A stretch of 21,370 nt of DNA from an uncultured Campylobacter sp. (GTDB lineage Bacteria > Campylobacterota > Campylobacteria > Campylobacterales > Campylobacteraceae). The stretch covers positions 1 through 21,370 of the forward strand of contig NZ_CALHVN010000045.1 of the NCBI RefSeq assembly GCF_938039245.1, read 5' to 3'. A model generated the notes under the pieces. That model made no database searches and had not been told where the DNA came from. It worked only from the letters and a program-made list of their open reading frames with translations. Positions 15,565-21,370 of this stretch are shown here, piece by piece; position 1 is the first letter of the stretch, and every line of letters begins with the position of its first letter. The translations under genes were made by a program, and so were the position numbers.

Positions 15565-16770
15565 ATGTTTTGTTTTTTACTCGGTATTTACTTTTTTTAC
15601 GTTGCCGTAAAGGCGATTTTGGCTATTTTACAGATAAACTTCATCCGCGCAGAGGCTAAAAAGCCTGCCGTCGTGCTAGAGCAGGACGAGTACGAATCAG
15701 CCGCCGCGGCAGCGATAACGAATCAAAAATTTGAGATAGCAAGCCTTTTTTATCACGCCGCGATATTTATGATGTGGGCGTGCTGGGGGCTTGGTGCGAT
15801 ATCGGGGCATGCCTACAAAACGGGAGATATAGGCGACAACGTCTTTATGGTTATGGTATTTTTGCTCGTTTCGTCGTTACTGGAGCTACCGCTAAATATC
15901 TACGAAACCTTCGTCAAAGATAAAAAGCTCGGCTTTTCAAACGTAACGCCTAAAATTTTCGCACTTGATCTAGCTAAAATGCTCGCGCTAACGCTAGTGT
16001 TTGGTACGCTGTTTGTGTGGCTGGTGCTGCTTTGTATTGGATTTTTGGGCGATTTTTGGTGGTTTTGGGTGTTTTTACTAAGCTTTGGCATCGCACTCGT
16101 GATAAATCTCATCTACCCGACGCTCATCGCGCCTATCTTTAACAAGATGCAGCCGCTAGAAGAGGGCGAGCTAAAAAGCCGTATAGAATGGCTTTTAGCG
16201 CAGTGCGGGTTTAAAAGCAGCGGCGTTTATACGATAGACGCTAGCAAGCGCGACAACCGCCTAAACGCCTATTTTGGCGGCCTTGGCGCGACTAAACGTG
16301 TGGTGCTTTTCGACACGCTCGTTAAAAAGCTAAGTCTTGCCGAGATAATTGCCGTTTTGGGGCATGAGCTCGGGCACTTTAAGCACAAAGATATCCTAAA
16401 AATGATCGCTCTAAGCGCGGTTATGCTTTTTGCGATGTTTTTTATATTTGGCAACATCCCTGACGCAGCGTACGACGCGCTGGGGCTCAGCCCGGCAGGC
16501 GGCGGAGTGATCGTGTTTTTGCTACTTTTTTCGCCGATTTTCGGGTTTTTATTTTCGCCGGTGAGCTCGTATTTTAGCCGCGCGAACGAATTTGGCGCCG
16601 ATAAATTCGCAGGCGAGGTCTCAAACAAAGCCGACATGATAAGCGCGCTAAAAAAGCTAGGCTCCGAAAACAGGGCCTTCCCGAAGGCTCATCCGCTCTA
16701 TGCGTTCGTCTATCACTCGCACCCAAGCCTTTTTGAGCGTATAAACGAGCTGGAAAATGACGGTAAATGA
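15565..16770 (+). CDS. M48 family membrane zinc metalloprotease (Ste24-type)
   Basis: This is an integral-membrane zinc protease of the Ste24/CAAX-protease type, 401 residues, the usual length. The zinc site is H267-E-L-G-H271 within VLGHELGHFKHKD. The third ligand is probably E342 in RANEFGADKFA. Several hydrophobic helices precede the site (about 1-25, 65-85, 95-115, 140-195) and two follow it. Bacteria do not prenylate CAAX proteins, so a membrane-protein quality-control role is more likely, though unproven. The start is ATG 15565 with AAGGGA in front. It overlaps prmC by 14 bases, which indicates coupled translation. Confidence 0.9.
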   Translation: MFCFLLGIYFFYVAVKAILAILQINFIRAEAKKPAVVLEQDEYESAAAAAITNQKFEIASLFYHAAIFMMWACWGLGAISGHAYKTGDIGDNVFMVMVFLLVSSLLELPLNIYETFVKDKKLGFSNVTPKIFALDLAKMLALTLVFGTLFVWLVLLCIGFLGDFWWFWVFLLSFGIALVINLIYPTLIAPIFNKMQPLEEGELKSRIEWLLAQCGFKSSGVYTIDASKRDNRLNAYFGGLGATKRVVLFDTLVKKLSLAEIIAVLGHELGHFKHKDILKMIALSAVMLFAMFFIFGNIPDAAYDALGLSPAGGGVIVFLLLFSPIFGFLFSPVSSYFSRANEFGADKFAGEVSNKADMISALKKLGSENRAFPKAHPLYAFVYHSHPSLFERINELENDGK

Positions 16771-17605
16771 CGCGCTAAAAGCAGCCGCCTCGCAGATAGC
16801 TCCAGCGTGCGAGATAAACGGCGCAAATCCGGCGCGCGTAGCCAAGGCGCTTTTGATGCGACACCTCGGCGTAAAAATCGAATGGATATTTTTAAATTTA
16901 ACCAGCGAGCTTGATGATGCGGACGGATATTTTGCGCTCGCAAAACGCTTCGCAAATCACGAGCCGCTTGAATATATCACAGGCGAGGCGGGCTTTTACG
17001 GACTTAGTTTTAACGTAAAAAAGGGCGTCTTAATCCCGCGCCCCGAAACTGAAATTTTAGTCGAAAAATCGCTTGAAGTTTTATCAAATTTGCCCGCACG
17101 AAAGGGGCCGCCTCTAGTCGCCGAGATCGGAGTCGGAAGCGGGATAATCAGCATCTGCCTCGCGCTAAACTCAAACGCTAAAATCATAGCCTCAGATATC
17201 AGCGACGATGCGTTAAATTTAGCTCGAGAGAATGCGGCAAAATTTGGCGTAGAGGACAGGATAGAGTTCGTAAAATGCGCGTATCTGGATCAAATTTGTG
17301 GGCAGTTTGACCTGCTAGTTTCAAATCCGCCTTATATCGCGCGGGACTACGAGCTTGATAAATTCGTGCTAAACGAGCCGCACGAGGCGCTATTTGGCGG
17401 CGCAAAAGGCGATGAAATTTTAAAATATATCGTGCTTCTCGCGCGAAACCGCGGCGTAAAATACCTAGCCTGCGAGATGGGCTACGACCAGCGAAAAAGT
17501 ATGCAAAACGCGCTTAAATTTAACGGCTTCGAGGCGGAGTTTTACAAGGATTTAGCCGGATTTGACCGCGGATTCGTCGCTAAAAATATATTTGCGAATT
17601 TTTAA
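16757..17605 (+). CDS. prmC: Peptide chain release factor N5-glutamine methyltransferase
   Basis: PrmC methylates the glutamine of the GGQ loop in release factors RF1 and RF2, using S-adenosylmethionine, and so improves translation termination. The 282 residues are normal for the enzyme. The N-terminal helical release-factor binding part (1-95) contains the characteristic EPLEYITGEAGFYGL and VLIPRPETEIL stretches. The SAM-binding glycine motif is G125-V-G-S-G129, and the catalytic glutamine-binding motif is N190-P-P-Y193 (VSNPPYI). The start at 16757 lies inside the protease gene's 3' end; the other nearby ATG at 16767 is followed at once by a stop. It is the last gene of the operon. Confidence 0.95.
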   Translation: MTVNDALKAAASQIAPACEINGANPARVAKALLMRHLGVKIEWIFLNLTSELDDADGYFALAKRFANHEPLEYITGEAGFYGLSFNVKKGVLIPRPETEILVEKSLEVLSNLPARKGPPLVAEIGVGSGIISICLALNSNAKIIASDISDDALNLARENAAKFGVEDRIEFVKCAYLDQICGQFDLLVSNPPYIARDYELDKFVLNEPHEALFGGAKGDEILKYIVLLARNRGVKYLACEMGYDQRKSMQNALKFNGFEAEFYKDLAGFDRGFVAKNIFANF

Positions 17606-17710
17606 ATTTACGCATTCTGCGTGCGAATTTTACCGCGCTTTGTCGGCGTTTTAGCTAGCAATGCCTGGCGCTAGCGCAAAAACCGCTAAATTTAAACGGA
17701 GAGGAATAAA

Positions 17711-18331
17711 ATGAGCATCCAAACGAAGCTAAAAAATCTGGAATCAAAAGCAAAAAGCAAGGGCGAGTTCGCGCTTTGCGCCGCTGCGGCGTACCTCAGT
17801 CGCGACCTTTCCGGCATCGACGCGCGGATAAATTTGCTCGGCGCGCTGCACGAGTGCGGGTATTTGCAAAACTCGCTAAAGCCTTACAGGACGGAACTGG
17901 GCGCCGATAGTCCCGAGTGGACGCAGAGGTGTTTGCAGCGCTTAGCTAACGGCGATCACGACTACTGGGCGCTTGCGGCTTTGCTTTGCGGCGAGGGCGA
18001 AAAATGCGTGCAAACCGCGTTAAACTCGGGCTATCAAAGGCTGGCTAACTGGAGCTACGATCATTTTAAGCTCGGACGCGTAAACGTCGTTACGCTTTAT
18101 AGACAGGCTATGGATAGCGTGTTATCGGGCATTTTGGAGATAGGCTACTCGGCTAAAAGCGGCGAATGCGTGGACGTAGGCAGGTCTAGGGCGCTATCTA
18201 TCGATAGGCATGATAGTAAATGTATCAGGGGCATACTGCACCTAACGATGCAAGCTAAGCTGCCCTACGGCGCGTGGCGCACGGAAAGCGCGAAATTTTA
18301 TATAGATAAAACGAGCGCGAAGCAGGATTAA
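17711..18331 (+). CDS. Hypothetical soluble protein, not recognised
   Basis: I do not recognise this 206-residue protein. It has no signal peptide or membrane segment and appears mostly helical, with alanine- and leucine-rich stretches such as ALCAAAAYLSRDLSG and DYWALAALLCGEGEKC. These weakly suggest helical repeats. It contains six cysteines and a tryptophan/tyrosine-rich middle (GYQRLANWSYDHFKLGR). A very good ribosome binding site (GGAGAGGA, about 17698-17705) precedes ATG 17711, and base composition matches the neighbours, so it is very likely expressed. It stands alone, between prmC and the DUF4149 operon, with 105 and 144 bases of non-coding DNA on either side, rich in GCTAGC and AAATTT words. 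Confidence 0.75.
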   Translation: MSIQTKLKNLESKAKSKGEFALCAAAAYLSRDLSGIDARINLLGALHECGYLQNSLKPYRTELGADSPEWTQRCLQRLANGDHDYWALAALLCGEGEKCVQTALNSGYQRLANWSYDHFKLGRVNVVTLYRQAMDSVLSGILEIGYSAKSGECVDVGRSRALSIDRHDSKCIRGILHLTMQAKLPYGAWRTESAKFYIDKTSAKQD

Positions 18332-18475
18332 ATTTCTAAACGCGTTAAATTACGCGGCGCTAGCGCTAAATTTACCGTGTTAAACAAGCATTTTTGCCGA
18401 ATTTGCGTCTAAATTTAGCCGAATTTAAACACCCTAACCCTAAAATGCGTGCGATAAATCAAAAAAAGGAAAATC

Positions 18476-18943
18476 ATGAAAAGCGTTTATTTTTTGCTTC
18501 TTGGCGCGCTCATCGGTACGGAGCTGGCTCTGGGCGCCCTAGTCGCACCCACGATTTTTTATCCGCAGAGCATACTTGGCGAGGGCGTACTCACGCAGTT
18601 TCAAAGCGGCAAGTTGATGGCCACGATATTTGTTAAATTTAACTACGCCTTGCTAGTCATTAGCGTCATAGCCGCGCTTTACGAGCTTGCTTCGTTTAGA
18701 TCTAGCGTCAAATTCGCTGCTAAATTTAGCATGAATATGCTCTGCGCGATAAATTTAGCCCTCGCGCTCTCGTTCGTGTTTTACTTCACGCCTTTCATCA
18801 TGGACGCGCAGGCTGCGGGCGAGGCGGCGACGCAGACGGCCGAGTTTAGGCAGATGCACGCGGCTAGCGAGTGGACGATGAAGCTGATGTTGTTCGCGCA
18901 GCTTGCTTTGTTTTTTATCAAATTTAAAACCGCCCAAAAATGA
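18476..18943 (+). CDS. DUF4149 family membrane protein
   Basis: This 155-residue inner-membrane protein has about four helices (near 3-25, 47-70, 84-108 and 132-150). The first helix with GTELALGALVAPTIF and the penultimate one ending YFTPFIM match the DUF4149 (TMEM205-like) family, whose role is unknown. A loop with MHAASEWTMKL before the last helix also fits. The start is ATG 18476 with AAAGGA in front. The stop overlaps the next start as ATGA, so it is translated together with the exporter genes that follow. Confidence 0.85.
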   Translation: MKSVYFLLLGALIGTELALGALVAPTIFYPQSILGEGVLTQFQSGKLMATIFVKFNYALLVISVIAALYELASFRSSVKFAAKFSMNMLCAINLALALSFVFYFTPFIMDAQAAGEAATQTAEFRQMHAASEWTMKLMLFAQLALFFIKFKTAQK

Positions 18944-19722
18944 GCGCAAAGCCCGATATCCAAATTTTAACCGATTTTCTATCTGACTATACGACGGCGA
19001 TGGTGAGTGCAGGCACCTACACCGCGCGCGTCGAAAAGTGCGTAGACCGCGTGGCTAGGCGCTACGGCTACGACGTTAGCGTGACGATTTTCGTGAAGTA
19101 TTTTACGATTAGCGTCATGGACTCGGCCGACAACTCCCTGCGCCGAACCTACGTGAAAAAGATCCCGCTAGGGCAGGTGAGCTTTAACCGCATTTCCGAG
19201 CTTTCGTCGCTTAGCTGGCGGATTTTGGATGAAAATTTGAGCTTAGACGAGGCCAAAGAGCAGTTTGAGGGCGTCATGCGCATCGGGGCGAATAAATTTA
19301 CAAGCTCGCTTATTTTAATAAGCCTTGCAAATGCGGCGTTTTGCAAGCTTTTTGGCGGCGATGCTGGCTCGGTAGCTTGCGTATTTTTCGCGACGCTCGT
19401 GGGTTATAGCCTTAGATTTGCGCTTGCTAAAATGGGCGTAAATTTAAAAATTCAGTACGTTTTGGTATCGTTCGTCGTCTCTTTTATCGCCTATCTTGGC
19501 GTATTTTACGGCTTTACGCACACTAGCGACGTGGCGATCGGCTCGTCGATACTATTTTTGATGCCGGGCGTTTTTCTCATAAACTCGGTCTTTGATATCA
19601 TAAACGACAACACGCTTGTGGGCATCAGCAGAGCCGTGAGTACGGGCATCTTGATACTTTGCATAGCAGTGGGCGTTTATATCACGCTCTCGCTTAGCAA
19701 TGCGGAGATTTTACATGTTTGA
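18940..19722 (+). CDS. Threonine/serine exporter family protein, DUF1212 subunit (YjjP-like)
   Basis: This is the larger half of a split ThrE-type exporter, 260 residues. The N-terminal soluble part (1-115) has the family pattern, including LSDYTTAMVSAGTYTARVEKC and the VSVTIFVKYFTIS strand region. Five hydrophobic helices follow to the end, with LFLMPGVFLINSVFDIINDN near residues 203-222 as the conserved loop/helix motif. In E. coli the homologous pair YjjP/YjjB exports succinate, and in Corynebacterium the fused ThrE exports threonine and serine; which applies here is open. The start is ATG 18940, overlapping the DUF4149 stop by 4 bases. Confidence 0.88.
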   Translation: MSAKPDIQILTDFLSDYTTAMVSAGTYTARVEKCVDRVARRYGYDVSVTIFVKYFTISVMDSADNSLRRTYVKKIPLGQVSFNRISELSSLSWRILDENLSLDEAKEQFEGVMRIGANKFTSSLILISLANAAFCKLFGGDAGSVACVFFATLVGYSLRFALAKMGVNLKIQYVLVSFVVSFIAYLGVFYGFTHTSDVAIGSSILFLMPGVFLINSVFDIINDNTLVGISRAVSTGILILCIAVGVYITLSLSNAEILHV

Positions 19723-20242
19723 GCTTTTGACCGCGACTCTTATAGACGGCGCTTTTGCTGCGGTGGCGGGGCTTGGCTTTGCCTACGCTAGCTCTCCGCC
19801 AAAAAGGACTCTCGCATTTTGCGCGCTGCTTGCGGCGTTTGCGCACGCTAGCCGCTTTTGGATCATGCAGATGGGATTTTTTAACATCAGCGTCGCCACT
19901 CTTATCGTCTCATTTTTAAGCGGGATTTTAGGTATGCTCTTTGCCAAACGGCTAAAAGTGCCCGCCGAGATCATCGCATTTCCCGCGCTTTTGCCGATGG
20001 TGCCTGGAGTTTACGCGTATAAGGGCATTTTGGCGCTGTTTTCGTTTCTAAACGAGACTGATATCGCTAAGAAAAACGAATATCTAATCATATTTTTCGA
20101 CAACGCCATCACGACTACCACGGTCTCGTTAGCGCTTGGCGTCGGGGTTTCGGTGGTGCTTATTTTATTTTACGATCAGTCCTTGATGATTACCCGCGGT
20201 GCCAAGTGCGATCTGGCGACGAGAAAGCCCAGCGAAAAGTAA
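19715..20242 (+). CDS. Threonine/serine exporter family protein, small subunit (DUF3815, YjjB-like)
   Basis: This is the small membrane partner of the preceding protein. I choose ATG 19715, because GGAG lies ten bases in front. The upstream ATG at 19700 has no ribosome binding site and would add only five residues. This gives 175 residues with five predicted helices. Family features are the early GFAYASSPPKR loop, the middle LLPMVPGVYAYKGI motif and the acidic/aromatic C-terminal helix. It overlaps the larger subunit by 8 bases, so a 1:1 complex is likely. Together the pair makes the ten-helix architecture of fused ThrE proteins. Confidence 0.88.
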   Translation: MFELLTATLIDGAFAAVAGLGFAYASSPPKRTLAFCALLAAFAHASRFWIMQMGFFNISVATLIVSFLSGILGMLFAKRLKVPAEIIAFPALLPMVPGVYAYKGILALFSFLNETDIAKKNEYLIIFFDNAITTTTVSLALGVGVSVVLILFYDQSLMITRGAKCDLATRKPSEK

Positions 20243-20407
20243 AATTTGTGCGGCGTCTTTTAAGCGTCCTTAAATAAGCTAGAAAATTTCGCCCTGCGAT
20301 AGGCTGCACGCCTTATCTTGGGCTAAATTTTTGTCGCAGCATTTAAATCCGTCTTAAAATACTTCCGCTAATTGTTTTGTTAAAATTTGGCAATCCGTCA
20401 AATTTGG

Positions 20408-20444
20408 ATCAAATTTAGCTCTCGAAACGGGGGCTAAATTTGAT
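20408..20444. terminator. Hairpin, possible terminator between operons
   Basis: ATCAAATTTAGC (20408-20419) and GCTAAATTTGAT (20433-20444) are exact reverse complements with a 13-base loop. The T-rich AGCCTTTCTTATCTTT follows. It lies 166 bases behind the exporter stop codon and just upstream of the candidate sigma-28 promoter, so it could end the exporter transcript and insulate the next gene. Confidence 0.45.
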
Positions 20445-20464
20445 AGCCTTTCTTATCTTTACCC

Positions 20465-20491
20465 TAAATTTTTTCTCAAATTTGCCGATTT
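20465..20491 (+). promoter_or_regulatory. Candidate flagellar sigma-28 (FliA) promoter
   Basis: TAAATTTT (20465-20472), an 11-base spacer and GCCGATTT (20484-20491) follow the FliA consensus TAAAGTTT-N11-GCCGATAA with three mismatches in sixteen. The -10 core CGATTT fits the CGATWT form described for Campylobacter and Helicobacter. The start codon of the next gene is 33 bases downstream of the box. Because TAAATTT words are very common in this DNA, the -35 part alone would mean little; the spacing and the GCCGAT part carry the weight. Confidence 0.5.
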
Positions 20492-20523
20492 ATTTTAAAG
20501 TCTAAATTTAAAAGGATTTAAAA

Positions 20524-21370
20524 ATGATAGAAGGCATAAATTTAAACTCGACGAGTTATCAGCCAAATTTCGAAACCAAAGCCGACCCACAAAAAGCGCA
20601 AGCAAGCGCCGCTAAAATTACTCCTTTCGATAAGCAAAATCTAAACGAAACGCCTCAAAAAAGCGTGCAAAGCGACGAGGATGCGCGCATAGCGCAAGCG
20701 TATATGAATAAAACTACCTACGAGATATTTGAGGCTGAAAATATCATCTTCGATAGGAGCGAAGAGGGCTGGATAACCAAAACCATAGAGAAAATCGACG
20801 CGATGCTAGCCCAAAAATACGCGCCCGGACAGATGCACGAGATGATAATGAGAGACGAGCTGGACACAAAGGAAAAGGTCGTCGATTTTACTCTATATTC
20901 GTATTCGTGGTGGCTAAAGGGCAAATCGATAGACGGTAAACCGACTATCTCGGGTAAATTGCTGGGGCTTGGAACAAAGGAGGAGGAAGAGGAATTGAGG
21001 GCTTTTAAAGACTCTTTACCTGAAGATGCCGTGATGGGCGACGTCGGAGCGGCTTTGCTGCAAAGAACCGACATCAGTATAGAAGAATTTAAAAAGCTCT
21101 ATGCGGAAGATATCGAAAAAACTACGAAAGCCCACAAAGAAGCCGTAGCAAAAATCAATCAAGAGATGAGAGAATACAACGAAAATTTAGCTAAGCAAAG
21201 AGCGGAAACTAAATTTAAACCTATCCAAGCTACTAGTAAAAGTAAGACTTACGTAGATAAAGATATTAGACGCGAGTTTTTCGAGAATTTCTTAAAGGCC
21301 GAACGCGAAAAGGGTACGGATATAACTGAAATTTTAAATCAACTAGCAAAGCTAGGTAAATTTGACGTAA
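20524..21370 (+). CDS. Unrecognised protein, 3' end outside the window; possible flagellar-regulon member
   Basis: This frame runs open from ATG 20524 to the window end (282 codons so far), with AGGA at 20513-20516 in front. I do not recognise the family. The visible part is hydrophilic and has no cysteine, signal peptide or membrane helix. The N-terminus (MIEGINLNSTSYQPNFETKA) is polar and probably disordered to about residue 50. A conserved-looking central part contains WWLKGKSIDGKPTISGKLLG, and a highly charged helical, possibly coiled-coil stretch lies at about 190-245. A cysteine-free protein with a flexible N-terminus behind a sigma-28-like promoter fits a flagellum-co-expressed or flagellum-exported protein, but this is inference only. 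Confidence 0.75.
   Translation, partial: MIEGINLNSTSYQPNFETKADPQKAQASAAKITPFDKQNLNETPQKSVQSDEDARIAQAYMNKTTYEIFEAENIIFDRSEEGWITKTIEKIDAMLAQKYAPGQMHEMIMRDELDTKEKVVDFTLYSYSWWLKGKSIDGKPTISGKLLGLGTKEEEEELRAFKDSLPEDAVMGDVGAALLQRTDISIEEFKKLYAEDIEKTTKAHKEAVAKINQEMREYNENLAKQRAETKFKPIQATSKSKTYVDKDIRREFFENFLKAEREKGTDITEILNQLAKLGKFDV

Larger units (their letters stand above)
20243..20523. other. Non-coding region between exporter operon and the 3' unknown gene
   Basis: I see no gene in these 281 bases. They contain many AAATTT words, a 12-base perfect hairpin at 20408-20444 and a sigma-28-like promoter at 20465-20491. Frames are closed on both strands over most of the region. Confidence 0.6.

Noticed and set aside
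17640..17710. GCTAGC palindromes before the 17711 gene as a phage or plasmid attachment site
   Set aside because: The palindromes are six bases long, occur elsewhere in the window, and there is no integrase, tRNA or mobile gene nearby.
18394..18636. Plus-strand frame overlapping the start of the DUF4149 gene
   Set aside because: It is out of phase with a clear membrane protein, and the composition is typical of shadow reading.
19700..19714. Upstream ATG for the small exporter subunit
   Set aside because: No ribosome binding site precedes it, whereas ATG 19715 has GGAG at suitable spacing.

Overview
The window looks like chromosomal DNA of a Campylobacter with fairly high GC for the genus, of the C. 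rectus / C. showae kind. This is inferred from the very frequent AAATTT-containing words both inside and between genes, the short operons with overlapping genes, TATAAT boxes without clear -35 elements, and the gene content. No database search was possible, so the species is not fixed. Seventeen complete or near-complete genes, one gene cut by the window end and one pseudogene are supported. I see no tRNA, rRNA, CRISPR array, insertion sequence or prophage gene.

Layout: (1) 1-403 is non-coding and holds an imperfect inverted repeat. (2) 404-3794 encodes a TAXI-type TRAP uptake system: a periplasmic binding protein with its own terminator, a 352-base gap with a long perfect inverted repeat, then a fused TRAP permease. 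(3) 6597-3953 on the minus strand is an apparent operon of a MATE exporter, a YgjP-type metalloprotease and a cysteine-paired Sel1-repeat secreted protein. (4) 6763-10466 encodes an NSS sodium symporter, the ABC-F ATPase Uup and a small two-helix membrane protein. (5) 10612-10817 is the deleted remnant of a second NSS gene. (6) 10958-12898 is a BCCT betaine/choline-type transporter with a clear terminator. (7) 13068-17605 is a compact run: a third NSS-type gene (the intact paralogue of the remnant), a WGR-like/beta-propeller protein, an M48 (Ste24-type) membrane protease and PrmC. (8) 17711-18331 is an unrecognised soluble protein. (9) 18476-20242 is an overlapping operon of a DUF4149 membrane protein and a split ThrE-type exporter (YjjP/YjjB arrangement). 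(10) 20524 to the window end is an unrecognised cysteine-free protein behind a good match to a flagellar sigma-28 promoter.

The common theme is membrane transport of small organic solutes: TRAP, NSS (two intact and one broken), BCCT and ThrE-type systems lie within 20 kb. That fits an asaccharolytic Campylobacter living on amino and organic acids. The most noteworthy items are the sigma-28-like promoter in front of the unknown 3' gene, the internally deleted NSS gene that still has its promoter, start and terminator, the unusual gate and sodium-site residues of the two intact NSS proteins, the AAATTT word expansion inside the YgjP gene, and the WGR-like/propeller protein. No complete new system is evident.
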